Shown here piece after piece: positions 9,337 through 18,550 of a stretch of 64,000 bases of DNA; the stretch's first letter is position 1; every line of letters starts with the position of its first letter. A program made the translations under genes and the position numbers. Source of the stretch: Staphylococcus edaphicus (lineage in GTDB: Bacteria; Bacillota; Bacilli; Staphylococcales; Staphylococcaceae); the NCBI RefSeq assembly GCF_002614725.1, contig NZ_MRZN01000004.1, forward strand, positions 62,001 to 126,000, in the 5' to 3' direction. The notes below the pieces were generated by a model. It saw only the letters and a program-made list of their open reading frames with translations, made no database searches and was not told the DNA's origin.

Positions 9337-10008
9337 TTAATCCACCTCCCGATAACGATCCTTATTTAATAGGTTAAGCGTACCAATAACAGTTATTGCA
9401 AATGCTACCAATACAATGACCCATAACCATGCTTGATTTTCTTTACCTTGTTCAACCAAGAAATAAATCTCTAAAGGCAAGGTATTAGTCTTATTAGGAA
9501 TATAACCAGCTACCATAAGTGTAGCACCAAACTCACCAATCGCACGAGCAAAGCTCATCATTATACCAGATAATATTGAACGTTTAGATAACGGCAATAT
9601 TAATTTGAAAAATATTTTACTTTCGCTCGCTCCCATCGTTCTAGCCGTATTAAGCATTTTGTTATCTATACTTCTGAATCCTTGAACCGTATGCTGATAC
9701 ATCATTGGAAAGCTGACAATCACAGCTGCAATAACTGCACCAGTCAATGTAAACACTACTGGTAAATGTAATACGTTAGCAAAGAATGCTCCGACATAAC
9801 TTCTCGGTGAAAAGACGATCAATAAGATAAAGCCCATCACTGTTGGTGGTAGCACAATGGGTAACACAATCAAACTCTCTAGGATTCTAGCAATGATACC
9901 GTGGCGCCTATATAACCATTTTGATATACATATACCAATAACAGTAACAACTATAGTACTAATAATGGCTACTTTGAGCGATATCCAAAATGGTATGATA
10001 TCTGGCAT
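9337..10008 (-). CDS. modB: Molybdate ABC transporter permease ModB
   Basis: The 223-residue inner-membrane permease has about five hydrophobic helices and the EAA-type loop ARTMGASESKIFFKLILPLS, which contacts ModC. The SFARAIGEFGATLMVAG stretch is highly typical of ModB/CysT permeases. Second gene of modA-modB-modC, separated from modA by 12 bases and from modC by none. Molybdate brought in feeds the cofactor genes at 625-6848. Confidence 0.94.
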   Translation of the reverse strand: MPDIIPFWISLKVAIISTIVVTVIGICISKWLYRRHGIIARILESLIVLPIVLPPTVMGFILLIVFSPRSYVGAFFANVLHLPVVFTLTGAVIAAVIVSFPMMYQHTVQGFRSIDNKMLNTARTMGASESKIFFKLILPLSKRSILSGIMMSFARAIGEFGATLMVAGYIPNKTNTLPLEIYFLVEQGKENQAWLWVIVLVAFAITVIGTLNLLNKDRYREVD

Positions 10009-10020
10009 TGCTAAAACCTC

Positions 10021-10806
10021 CTATGCATCAAATTTGTATTTTTTTAATATATCTTTAGCCTTATTTGTTTTCAAGAAATTGATCCATTCTTTTGCTAATT
10101 TATTATCTGTTGTTGTTGCTGATTTATATGTAATCGGTTTTTTCAAATCAGTTGTATTAATTTCTTTAACCTTACTATCACCATTTTGTTGCGATTGATA
10201 TAAGTCTGTTTTATAAACGTAACCTAATTGAGCATTACCCTTTTCTACATAGTTTAATACTTGGCGCACGTCTTTTGCATATACCAAATTGGACTTCACT
10301 TTATCAAACAAGTTGTTATCTTTTAAATATTGTTCAGCATATTTACCTGCAGGCACAGATTTCGCTTCGCCAATTGCTAATTTATCATCTCTTTTAATAT
10401 CAGCAACTGAATGATAATTGCTATCTTTTACACCGATTAACACTAATTGGTTTTGAGCATATTCATATGTATTTCGTGCTTTGTCTTTATCGGCTAGCGC
10501 ATCTACATCTTTCGTATTAGCAGACATAAACACATCTACTGGCGCACCTTTTTCAATTTGTTGTCTTAGCGCACCTGATCCTCCATAGTTAAAAGAAACA
10601 TCAACATCTTTATGCTTTTTCTTAAATGCTTTTTCTAAATCTTTTGTAACATCAGTTAGACTTGCTGCTGCAGAAACATGCAATGTTTGTGTTGATTTAT
10701 TATTTTTTGCTTTACTATTATCCTTATTATCATCATTTGAACATCCTGCTAACACAAGACATATCACAAGAAATGAAATAATTAAATGCTTAACTCTAAT
10801 TTTCAA
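10021..10806 (-). CDS. modA: Molybdate-binding lipoprotein ModA
   Basis: Substrate-binding protein of the molybdate importer, anchored to the outer face of the membrane. The signal peptide ends in the lipobox LAGC (LVICLVLAGCSNDD), and the mature part shows the ModA pattern HVSAAASLTDVTKDLEKAF, VSFNYGGSGALRQQIEKGAP and VDVFMSANTKDVDAL. I choose the TTG at 10806 (261 residues) because an AAGGAG site lies 8 bases upstream; the in-frame GTG at 10815 overlaps that site. It is the first gene of the mod operon. Confidence 0.94.
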   Translation of the reverse strand: MKIRVKHLIISFLVICLVLAGCSNDDNKDNSKAKNNKSTQTLHVSAAASLTDVTKDLEKAFKKKHKDVDVSFNYGGSGALRQQIEKGAPVDVFMSANTKDVDALADKDKARNTYEYAQNQLVLIGVKDSNYHSVADIKRDDKLAIGEAKSVPAGKYAEQYLKDNNLFDKVKSNLVYAKDVRQVLNYVEKGNAQLGYVYKTDLYQSQQNGDSKVKEINTTDLKKPITYKSATTTDNKLAKEWINFLKTNKAKDILKKYKFDA

Positions 10807-10852
10807 AATAATCACTCCTTTTTAATTTATTATATGCTCATAAATGGGAAAT

Positions 10853-10904
10853 TAAAAGAACAGAAATATGAAACCAAAATGATTACTTTGATTTCTTACT
10901 TCTG
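10853..10904 (-). terminator. Probable terminator of the gal operon
   Basis: An imperfect 13-bp stem (arms 10861-10873 and 10892-10904) is followed on the minus strand by TTCTTTTAATTT. It lies about 95 bases past the galT stop and upstream of modA. Confidence 0.5.
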
Positions 10905-10999
10905 CTCTCATTTAAATAACAATATGATAGCACGATGCTTTGCGTGCAATATATATCATCTGTAACTATCCTTCAACTAGCTGTAGACGCTCAAGTTCA

Positions 11000-12490
11000 T
11001 CACAAATGGTTTATGAAACGATTAAATGCTTGCTGTCCGCTTTCAGTATTTTTAAAAACACCTGCATCCTCTAAGACACGTTTGAATTTATAACCAACTT
11101 CCTTATTAATTATTTCATCAATATGTTGTTTATTTATATTGTATGTTTGCTTCATTTGGTCCGCCCACTGTTGATGTACACCCAAATCTAATTGGTTGTC
11201 ACCGAGTAGATAGGCTTTTACTTGTTGTAATTCCTCTTTCAATCGACCGGGCAATATTGCTGTCCCCATCACTTCTATTAAACCAATATTTTCTTTTTTA
11301 ATATGTTGTACATCTGCATGCGGATGGAAGATGCCATCTGGAAATTGTGCAGAGGTTTGGTTGTCTCTTAAAACGATATCTAATTCATATTGACCTTGTC
11401 TATATCGGGAAATCGGTGTCACTGTATGATGTCTTTCCCCATCTTTACCGAATGCTCTTACGTCTATCGTTTCGTCTGTGTATTGATTCCATACATTCAT
11501 CACATGTGTTGCCGCTTTGATCAATTCATCTCGATCTTCACATTTCAGTCTTATGACACTCATTGGCCAATTTAATGTACTTGCAGACACTGATGTAAAT
11601 CCTTCCATTGTAAATCTTTCGATTTCTGCTGCGTTATCCATAGGAAATATATGTTTACCAGATTGATAATGATTATGGGATAATATCGACCCACCTACTA
11701 ATGGGATATCTGCATTGGAACCAATAAAATAATGTGGAAATTGTTCAATAAAATCTAATAAATTGATAAACGTTTGTTGATTAATTTCCATAGGCACATG
11801 TTGTTCTGACAACACAATACTGTGTTCTTGAAAATAGGCATAAGGAGAATACTGGAACCCCCATGACTTACCACCTAAGTCTAAATGTATAATACGATGG
11901 TTTGTCCGAGCCGCCTGCGTTACTGAGCCTTCGTATCCTTCATTTTCTATGCATAATGCGCATTTAGGATAATTTTTTGTCGGTTCAGCTTTTGCTTTTG
12001 CAATTTGCTTAGCATCTTTTTCAGGTTTAGATAAATTAATTGTAATCTCAATTGCACCGTATTCTGTTTGAACTTCATAATTTATGTTATTGGCAATCGC
12101 ATCTTCTTTTACGTAATGATTGCGTTTAGTTATTTCATAAAAGTAATTGGTTGCTGCTTCTGGTGATTGTTTATACGCTTCCTTAAACTTGCGGTTAACC
12201 ACTGAAGGTCGTGGCGTTATTAAATCTAATATTTGGGCTTCCACTATTTCCTTTATATAAATGGTATCCTCTAACCTTTGTTCATTAATCGCTTGCTCTA
12301 TCCAATACTGAGCAATCATATTTGCGGTTGCATTTTCACTTAATTGTATCTCATTTACAGTATCAATACCTGTTGCATTTAATATACGTAGCAATTGGTT
12401 TTGAATGTACATAGCGTCTGCTTGTTCATAATCACCATATGAAATGGCATGTGCTACAAATTGCTGTACTAATTGTTGATTTAGTAACAT
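11000..12490 (-). CDS. galT: UDP-glucose-hexose-1-phosphate uridylyltransferase GalT (type 2)
   Basis: GalT exchanges galactose-1-phosphate and UDP-glucose in the Leloir pathway. The length of 496 residues and the divergent HIT-like active-site region GSILSHNHYQSGKH identify the Firmicutes type-2 GalT family rather than the short enterobacterial type. The Cys pair in KCALCIENEGYEG is typical. ATG at 12490 follows a GGAGG site formed by the last codons of galE (Met-Glu-Val-stop), so it is coupled to galE. Confidence 0.95.
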   Translation of the reverse strand: MLLNQQLVQQFVAHAISYGDYEQADAMYIQNQLLRILNATGIDTVNEIQLSENATANMIAQYWIEQAINEQRLEDTIYIKEIVEAQILDLITPRPSVVNRKFKEAYKQSPEAATNYFYEITKRNHYVKEDAIANNINYEVQTEYGAIEITINLSKPEKDAKQIAKAKAEPTKNYPKCALCIENEGYEGSVTQAARTNHRIIHLDLGGKSWGFQYSPYAYFQEHSIVLSEQHVPMEINQQTFINLLDFIEQFPHYFIGSNADIPLVGGSILSHNHYQSGKHIFPMDNAAEIERFTMEGFTSVSASTLNWPMSVIRLKCEDRDELIKAATHVMNVWNQYTDETIDVRAFGKDGERHHTVTPISRYRQGQYELDIVLRDNQTSAQFPDGIFHPHADVQHIKKENIGLIEVMGTAILPGRLKEELQQVKAYLLGDNQLDLGVHQQWADQMKQTYNINKQHIDEIINKEVGYKFKRVLEDAGVFKNTESGQQAFNRFINHL

Positions 12491-12493
12491 GCA

Positions 12494-13495
12494 TTATACC
12501 TCCATATCTTCTTGGTAACCGTTTGGATGTTGATTGTGCCATTGCCAAGCAGAATCAATGATGTCATGAATACAATCGTGCTGAGGTTTCCAACCAAGTA
12601 TAGATCGTGCTTTATCACTAGAAGCTATGAGCTTACTAGGATCTCCGGCTCTTCTTGGGCCTACTTTCGCTTCAATTGGTTTGTTTGTTACCTTACGCGC
12701 TGCATTCAATATTTCAAATACTGAATATCCTTGGCTACTTCCTAAGTTAAATGCACCAGATGCCCCACCTTTTTGTAAATGTTGATAAGCTAAAATATGA
12801 GCATCTATAAGATCTACAACGTGAAGGTAATCGCGAATACATGAACCATCTTCTGTATCATAGTCATCACCAAATATGGTTAAGGCATCTCTTTGTCCTA
12901 AAGCAACTTGTAACACAATCGGCACTAAATGCGTTTCAGGTCGATGATCTTCACCTATCGTGCCATCTTGTTTTGCTCCCGCTACATTAAAGTAACGTAA
13001 CGCAGCATAGTTCACACCATATGCATTGTGACTCCAATGCATCATTTTCTCCATCATTAACTTACTGTCACCGTATGGACTCGTCGCCGTTTTAGAATCC
13101 GCTTCAGTTATTGGCACCGTATCAGGTTCACCATATACTGCTGCAGTCGAAGAAAAAATAATGTGCTTCACTTGGTGATCATACATGACTTCTAACAAGA
13201 CCTGTAAACCATTTACATTATTATTGAAATAAGCTAATGGCTTTTCTACAGATTCTCCGACTAAAGAATAAGCACAAAAGTGGAATACACCTTCAATCGT
13301 TTCATTTGTAAACACCTGATTTAAAAATGATTTATCCCGAATATCGCCTTCATAAAAGCGTGCCCCTTTATTCACAGCTGCCCGATGACCAGTCCCTAGA
13401 TTATCTACAACAACTACGTCATAACCTCTACTTATTAATTGATCTACTGCATGGCTACCTATATATCCAGCGCCACCTAATACTAATACAGACAT
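12494..13495 (-). CDS. galE: UDP-glucose 4-epimerase GalE
   Basis: NAD-dependent epimerase that interconverts UDP-galactose and UDP-glucose. The N-terminal dinucleotide-binding motif GGAGYIGSH, the SSTAAVYG segment and the catalytic YGDSK (YxxxK) are present. The ATG at 13495 (333 residues) is preferred to an in-frame TTG two codons earlier because it stands about 10 bases from AAAGGA. Middle gene of galK-galE-galT. Confidence 0.95.
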   Translation of the reverse strand: MSVLVLGGAGYIGSHAVDQLISRGYDVVVVDNLGTGHRAAVNKGARFYEGDIRDKSFLNQVFTNETIEGVFHFCAYSLVGESVEKPLAYFNNNVNGLQVLLEVMYDHQVKHIIFSSTAAVYGEPDTVPITEADSKTATSPYGDSKLMMEKMMHWSHNAYGVNYAALRYFNVAGAKQDGTIGEDHRPETHLVPIVLQVALGQRDALTIFGDDYDTEDGSCIRDYLHVVDLIDAHILAYQHLQKGGASGAFNLGSSQGYSVFEILNAARKVTNKPIEAKVGPRRAGDPSKLIASSDKARSILGWKPQHDCIHDIIDSAWQWHNQHPNGYQEDMEV

Positions 13496-13530
13496 ATTCA
13501 AAATCCTTTCTCTTAATCATTTTGTATTAC

Positions 13531-14691
13531 TTATAAGGATTTAACGCCATCACTAATACCCACATGATAAAACGAAGGTGCATACCCTATTTTTTCAATA
13601 TAAGCTTTTGACACTTCATCTTCTAACCTTTGTATGCGCTGTTTATCAACTAAAGCAATCGCACATCCTGCAAATCCTGCGCCTGTCATTCTAGCGCCTA
13701 ATACACCATCTACTTGTTGTGCCGTTTCTGCTAATGTATCTAATTCAATGCCTGTAACTTCGTAGTCATCCTTTAGCGATTTATGTGATGCGTTTAACAA
13801 TTCACCAAACTGTTCGAAGTCATTTTCAGTCAATGCTTTATGGGCAAGTTTCGTTCGTTCATTTTCTGAAATAGCATGTTTGGCTCTTCTTCTTATGACA
13901 TCATCACTAATTAGCGATTTATATGTGTCGAATTCAGTTAATGATAGCTCACCCAATGAATCAACTTCCAGTTTCTGTTGTAATTGAGACAAAGCCATTT
14001 CACACTCGGATCTACGTTCATTATATTTACTTTCAGTTAGCGAGCGACGTTTATTAGTGTTCATGATAGAAATCACATAATCTCCAAATTTAGCTGGTAC
14101 ATATTCAAAATCAAGTGTTGCAGTGTCTAATAATAAGGCATGTTCTGCTTTGCCCATACCAATAATAAATTGATCCATAATGCCAGAATTAACGCCCATA
14201 AATTTATTTTCAACTACTTGACCTAACTTAATTAGTTGCAAACGCTCTAATTCTAAATTGAATAGTCGCTTAATTAACCAACCTGTTAATAATTCTATTG
14301 ATGCTGATGATGATAAGCTCGCACCATTCGGAATATTACCTTCTATCAAAATATTGAACCCATGATCAATATTGTCAAATTGTTCGTTTAAGTATTTGAC
14401 AACACCTTTAGGATAATTTGCCCAATCATGCTGATCATTATATACGAGCTCGTCCAATGTAAAAGATACGATGCCAATGTCTTCAAAATTATTAGAATAT
14501 AAGCAAATTGTGCGATCGGTTCTTTGGGATGCTAATCCATATGTCCCAAGTTCTATTGCAGCAGGAAATACATAGCCGCCATTATAATCCGTATGTTCAC
14601 CTATTAAATTAATACGCCCTGGTGCAAATGCACCTACTTCTGCTTTTACATCGAATAATGATTCAAATTTTTCATACATTCCCTGTAACAT
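13531..14691 (-). CDS. galK: Galactokinase GalK
   Basis: GHMP-family kinase that phosphorylates galactose at C1. The galactokinase signature GRINLIGEHTDYNGGYVFP is at about residues 26-44, the ATP-binding loop GNIPNGASLSSSASIELL at about 130, and the C-terminal GARMTGAGFAGCAIAL motif near 345. The length of 386 residues is normal. ATG at 14691 follows AAAGGAGTGA. It is the first structural gene of the gal cluster, behind a promoter overlapped by GTTTAC-type inverted repeats. Confidence 0.96.
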   Translation of the reverse strand: MLQGMYEKFESLFDVKAEVGAFAPGRINLIGEHTDYNGGYVFPAAIELGTYGLASQRTDRTICLYSNNFEDIGIVSFTLDELVYNDQHDWANYPKGVVKYLNEQFDNIDHGFNILIEGNIPNGASLSSSASIELLTGWLIKRLFNLELERLQLIKLGQVVENKFMGVNSGIMDQFIIGMGKAEHALLLDTATLDFEYVPAKFGDYVISIMNTNKRRSLTESKYNERRSECEMALSQLQQKLEVDSLGELSLTEFDTYKSLISDDVIRRRAKHAISENERTKLAHKALTENDFEQFGELLNASHKSLKDDYEVTGIELDTLAETAQQVDGVLGARMTGAGFAGCAIALVDKQRIQRLEDEVSKAYIEKIGYAPSFYHVGISDGVKSL

Positions 14692-14734
14692 AAGTACGTC
14701 ACTCCTTTATTAACACTAAGATACCATCTAGCAT

Positions 14735-14779
14735 AGTAAACTCAAATAAAGTTTACTTGTTTACTAAATGTTTTGTCAA
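14735..14779 (-). promoter_or_regulatory. galK promoter with overlapping LacI/GalR-type operator
   Basis: On the minus strand TTGACA (14774-14779) is followed after 18 bases by TAAACT as a weak -10. An inverted repeat of AGTAAAC and GTTTACT (14735-14757, nine central bases) plus a further GTTTAC copy overlap the -10 and start region. The same GTTTAC motif occurs twice in front of galR. This is the layout expected of a repressor operator; binding by GalR is inferred. Confidence 0.65.
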
Positions 14780-14788
14780 TGTTGCTAA

Positions 14789-15793
14789 TCATACTTGAAA
14801 AGTAGTTCTCGCTTTGAGCTGCGCCTCTGCAACGACATGAATTGCAATTTGTCTCGTTTTATTTATACGCTCTTCTGCCATCCTCACAGCAGTTCTACCA
14901 AATTCATCTACTGGAATATGCACACTGCTGATTGAAGGTGTTGCATATTGAATCACTTCTAAATCATTAAAACTAATTAATTTCACTTCTTCAGGAATTA
15001 TTTTTTTACTAGTCTGCAATTGTTGTAAAATACCTATTGCAAGCATATCATTACCTGCAATAAAAACTTCTGGAAAGTCGTTTGCTTTGTTTAAAAAGCG
15101 CTTCACTGCATCTTCACCATGTTTTTTTTCCCATCCGAGAAGTAATACATATTCTTCAATTTTATGTTGTTTACACCATGACCGATACGCTTGATATCTG
15201 ACATCTGTTGCATTGGTTGTTGTAATACCGTCTAATCCCCGTATAGTGTGATGACCTCCTACATATGCAATGCTTGTTAACCCTTGCGCCAAAATACAAT
15301 CCAACAACTCTATCATCGCATCATTCAAGTCAGAATATACAGCATCAATCGATTTAGGCGTATTTGGATTATTAATAACAACCATATTCGGATTATGTGA
15401 CTTTAACTCGTTTAATGCATCTACTGAAAAATTACCTATCACTATAATTGCTCCTGCATTTTCAACTTTATGTAAATTAATTTGATTTTGTTGATCATCT
15501 ATTCTTAATGTGCGCTTAAGTGACAAATTCAACCTTTTCACCTCAGCTTCGATTGCTAAACGAATCTCTCTATAATAGGGATCAGACATTTCTTTAGCTC
15601 GAGAAGCATACGTAATAATTTGAATGCTTTTGTTCTTTCTTGTGCTTTTTTGATACTGTAAATCTTGTGCTATTTGATGTATACGCGTTCTCGTGTCTTT
15701 TGCAACAGATAATGTTGGATCATTATTTAGTACACGAGAGACTGTACCTGGGCTCACTTCGGCTTGACGAGCAATGTCTCTAATACTTGCCAT
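14789..15793 (-). CDS. galR: LacI-family repressor of the galactose genes, GalR
   Basis: The 334-residue protein has an N-terminal LacI helix-turn-helix (SIRDIARQAEVSPGTVSRVLN) followed by a hinge and a periplasmic-binding-protein-like effector domain. Family knowledge and its position directly before galK make it the likely galactose-responsive repressor. It is transcribed in the same direction as galKET with a 97-base gap that contains the galK promoter. The gene is preceded by two GTTTAC direct repeats (15819-15824 and 15830-15835), suggesting autoregulation. Confidence 0.87.
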   Translation of the reverse strand: MASIRDIARQAEVSPGTVSRVLNNDPTLSVAKDTRTRIHQIAQDLQYQKSTRKNKSIQIITYASRAKEMSDPYYREIRLAIEAEVKRLNLSLKRTLRIDDQQNQINLHKVENAGAIIVIGNFSVDALNELKSHNPNMVVINNPNTPKSIDAVYSDLNDAMIELLDCILAQGLTSIAYVGGHHTIRGLDGITTTNATDVRYQAYRSWCKQHKIEEYVLLLGWEKKHGEDAVKRFLNKANDFPEVFIAGNDMLAIGILQQLQTSKKIIPEEVKLISFNDLEVIQYATPSISSVHIPVDEFGRTAVRMAEERINKTRQIAIHVVAEAQLKARTTFQV

Positions 15794-15818
15794 TATAAAA
15801 TCACCTCTATAAATGTTT

Positions 15819-15835
15819 GTTTACTTTAAGTTTAC
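15819..15835. promoter_or_regulatory. Putative GalR site upstream of galR
   Basis: Two direct GTTTAC copies, 5 bases apart, lie 26-42 bases before the galR start and match the half-sites in front of galK. Inferred autoregulatory operator. Confidence 0.5.
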
Positions 15836-16000
15836 TTCTCACACGATTTCAAATCAATGCTGATTTACCTTATCTAGTTCTTAACTGTGTATCAACTTCA
15901 AACACACACAACATATGAATGTTAGCTTTAGAAACTGAATTATTTTTTTACTGCCAAAAATAAGTTAAAATAGTAGTTAAATATGAAATGAGGTGTATAG

Positions 16001-16798
16001 ATGCATGAAGATGTTTTAACTAATCAACCAATAGTGCGTTATGAAAATGGTACACTTATAGAAAAAAAAGATCATTATGTAACTGAATTCCCATTAACAA
16101 TCATGGTGAATGGCGAAGAATTTGCTACAGTTATTTGCAGTCCAAATCATATGGAAGAACTTACATTAGGTTTTTTAGCGTCAGAAGGTGCAATATTGAG
16201 AAGCGATGATTTAAAATCTATTCAAATAGATGATAGTAGAGGGTTTGCACATGTAGAATTAACTAAGTCTTTAGGGGAACGATTTGAATACTCAACTAAA
16301 CGCATGATTGCATCTTGTTGTGGAAAGAGTAGAGAGTTTTATTTTCAAAATGATGCTGCTATTGCAAAGACTTCTATGTCAAATATCGAATTAAATCCCA
16401 AGCAAGTACTAAATATGATGACACGTTTACAAAGTGCAAGTGAAGTGTTTAAAAAAACAGGCGGGTTACACAATGCAGCTATAAGTGATGGCGATACATT
16501 TTTCGAACACCGACAAGATATTGGACGCCATAATGCGCTAGATAAACTATATGGTTATTGTATCGAAAGACATATACCAGTACGCAATAAAGTACTTATA
16601 TTCAGTGGACGCATATCTTCTGAAATATTGATTAAAGCAGCAAAGATCGGTGTTGGTGTTATACTTTCTAAATCCGCACCTACAACTTTAGCGATTACAC
16701 TTGCGCATGATTTAAATATTACAGCTATTGGTTTCATCAGAGAGGGCAATTTTAATATCTATAGTCATCCAGAACGCATAAAAATAGCGGAGGAGTAG
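16001..16798 (+). CDS. fdhD: Formate dehydrogenase accessory sulfurtransferase FdhD
   Basis: FdhD passes sulfur from a cysteine desulfurase to the molybdenum cofactor of formate dehydrogenase and is needed for its activity. The 265-residue protein shows the conserved MVNGEEFATVICSPNHMEELTLGFL region, the catalytic Cys pair in RMIASCCGKS (FdhD loop, about residue 106) and the GGLHNAA and DIGRHNALDKLYG motifs. ATG follows GAGGTG. Its target is the formate dehydrogenase encoded at 38811-41765. Confidence 0.96.
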   Translation: MHEDVLTNQPIVRYENGTLIEKKDHYVTEFPLTIMVNGEEFATVICSPNHMEELTLGFLASEGAILRSDDLKSIQIDDSRGFAHVELTKSLGERFEYSTKRMIASCCGKSREFYFQNDAAIAKTSMSNIELNPKQVLNMMTRLQSASEVFKKTGGLHNAAISDGDTFFEHRQDIGRHNALDKLYGYCIERHIPVRNKVLIFSGRISSEILIKAAKIGVGVILSKSAPTTLAITLAHDLNITAIGFIREGNFNIYSHPERIKIAEE

Positions 16799-16826
16799 TT
16801 GATTGAATCTCCAACTACTTCTCCAC
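16789..16826. terminator. Convergent terminator overlapping the fdhD stop
   Basis: A 13-bp stem (GGAGGAGTAGTTG with CAACTACTTCTCC, one G-U pair) begins in the last codons of fdhD and lies before the convergent GNAT gene. Confidence 0.6.
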
Positions 16827-16849
16827 TTTATTTATGAAATAGTAATATT

Positions 16850-17599
16850 TTAGATATGTTCTTTAAGAACCTGATAACAATAACTAATAAATATATACCC
16901 TTGCTTTATATACATATTCTTCGCACTATCTTCACCATCAGCAATTAAAATAATCGTCTTATCATTCGCAATTTCTGCTACAAATGACTGCATTACAGCA
17001 CCTATGCCCTGTCTTTGAAACTGTGTTAGCACACCAAATCCGTCAATCTCTACCGTAGTTTCCCCTACAATTAAATCTAATATCCCTACTGGTGTGTTAT
17101 CTTTGTATGCAATGATTCTCAACCTATTTTCTGTATCAAATTGATTACGAATCAACTGTATACTTTCATTTGCATATGCTACACCATAAGGTTCAGCAAA
17201 TTTGCGATAAATCGCTATATAATCTTCAAGCGTCATATCATTAACAATTACAACTTCTATGTCATTATATTTACTTCTATTTATATCACACGGTTCAATC
17301 GCATAAAGTTCCATAATACCTAATTCAAAACCTAATGCATTTATTTCATCTAACCATTGCTGATCAAGATTTTCATTTTCAGGAAAGGTAAATGCTAGAT
17401 GTGAAGATGATTGTTGTTCATGCATATATTGTTGATATGCTATATCCAATTTCCACGAATCAATTGTAGGCATGATTTTATATGCCCATTTATTTGTATC
17501 ATATACTAAAGGTTCCTCAGGTGTTAAATAAATGGTTTTTCTGTTATCACTTTGATAGATTGTGCCTTGTTGATAAATATCATTCATAGAAACAACCAC
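16850..17599 (-). CDS. GNAT-family N-acetyltransferase
   Basis: The 249-residue protein has an N-terminal part of unclear role and a C-terminal acetyltransferase domain. The acetyl-CoA-binding motif is GVLTQFQRQGIGAVMQSF (Q/RxxGxG/A, about residues 197-214), followed by the usual NMYIKQGYIF beta strand. The GTG at 17599 is preferred because GGGAGGG lies 8 bases upstream. Its substrate is unknown. It lies 26 bases after bioY in the same direction and may be co-transcribed with it. Confidence 0.75.
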   Translation of the reverse strand: MVVSMNDIYQQGTIYQSDNRKTIYLTPEEPLVYDTNKWAYKIMPTIDSWKLDIAYQQYMHEQQSSSHLAFTFPENENLDQQWLDEINALGFELGIMELYAIEPCDINRSKYNDIEVVIVNDMTLEDYIAIYRKFAEPYGVAYANESIQLIRNQFDTENRLRIIAYKDNTPVGILDLIVGETTVEIDGFGVLTQFQRQGIGAVMQSFVAEIANDKTIILIADGEDSAKNMYIKQGYIFISYCYQVLKEHI

Positions 17600-17625
17600 T
17601 TTATATACCCTCCCCTAACGCATTA

Positions 17626-18180
17626 TTACTTAAGTAACTGTTTAAATTGGCTATGGTTTAACATTGCGTTACCTATTAAACTAGCAATAATCGCTTTTAT
17701 TAAATCGCCTGGCATAAAGACAAATGATAGCATTATTGATTTTGAAATTGGTAATTGCGTAATCCATCCCATAATTAAAGTACCTACTACATCTAGTAGT
17801 AATACACCAAACAGTATTGTTGTAGTTAATAATACAACAAAATTAATTCTATTAAAATACAAATCTCTTACTAAACCAATTAGATATGTAATAACTGGAT
17901 ACATAAATAAAAAACCTGCTGATGGTCCAGCAAAAACACCTATACCACCACGTCCACCAGATAATAAAGGTAGTCCTGTCGCTACGAGTAATAGTAATAC
18001 GATTACACTTAAAGTTCCATATTTACGTCCAAGTAGTATCGCTGCTAAGAAAATCCCTATATTTTGTAAGACAATAGGTACTGGCATAACAGGCAATGGT
18101 ATCGCGGGAACAAACCCTAAAACTGCGATAATAGCTGTCATCAAAGCTGTATATACTAAATATTTTGTTGTCATAGTCAA
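17626..18180 (-). CDS. bioY: Biotin transporter S-component BioY
   Basis: BioY is the biotin-binding membrane subunit of an ECF transporter; it needs the general EcfA1A2T module encoded elsewhere. The 184-residue protein has about six hydrophobic helices and the BioY-typical GGRGGIGVFAGPSAGFLFMYP motif. A perfect BirA-type palindrome directly upstream predicts repression by biotin. ATG follows GAGGA. Confidence 0.93.
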   Translation of the reverse strand: MTMTTKYLVYTALMTAIIAVLGFVPAIPLPVMPVPIVLQNIGIFLAAILLGRKYGTLSVIVLLLLVATGLPLLSGGRGGIGVFAGPSAGFLFMYPVITYLIGLVRDLYFNRINFVVLLTTTILFGVLLLDVVGTLIMGWITQLPISKSIMLSFVFMPGDLIKAIIASLIGNAMLNHSQFKQLLK

Positions 18181-18210
18181 TCCTCCTCAATAAAATGAAT
18201 TATATCACGA

Positions 18211-18241
18211 TTGTAAACTTTTAAAAATAAAAAGTTTACAA
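18211..18241 (-). promoter_or_regulatory. BirA operator (biotin repressor box) of bioY
   Basis: The inverted repeat TTGTAAACTTTT (18211-18222) and AAAAGTTTACAA (18230-18241) is perfect over 12 bases and matches the known Firmicutes BirA box. It lies 31-61 bases before the bioY start, where it would cover the promoter. Confidence 0.88.
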
Positions 18242-18460
18242 TAAGATGCATTAATTTTTTCAATTGCTATTTTTAAACATATGTCTAATACATATCACCT
18301 ACGAATCATTGATTTTATTCGGCCTAAAGTTGCTTTCATTCATTTAAGATAACTAAGCGTATTTTCAAAGGGTGGTACTAAATAAGAATAAATCGTCTTT
18401 TGAAACAACAATACAATGTGAACTTGCATATACTTTTAGCATATCTGTTACAAATATAAT
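18242..18460. other. Intergenic region between bioY and fhuD2
   Basis: No reading frame or RNA structure that I trust. A GGGTGGTAC string near 18370 recalls a T-box motif, but the rest of a T-box is missing and no plus-strand gene follows. Confidence 0.4.
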
Positions 18461-18502
18461 AAAGCGCCCAAAACATTGATTTATTAATGTTTTGGGCGCT
18501 TT
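18461..18502 (-). terminator. Intrinsic terminator of fhuD2
   Basis: A perfect 17-bp stem (arms 18461-18477 and 18486-18502, loop of 8) with a GC-rich GCGCCC core lies about 50 bases beyond the fhuD2 stop. Confidence 0.85.
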
Positions 18503-18550
18503 AAACTACTAATGATTTTATTAATATAGCTTGTGTACTGATATTTTAAT

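Noticed and set aside
17552-18193. Long plus-strand frame of about 213 codons opposite bioY
   Set aside because: It lies antisense to a gene with clear BioY motifs and a BirA box, has no ribosome binding site, and is very Ile/Pro/Thr-rich as expected from the complement of a hydrophobic gene.
18360-18400. T-box-like GGGTGGTAC string
   Set aside because: The specifier and antiterminator elements are missing, the key CCGCG part of the T-box is not there, and no plus-strand gene follows.
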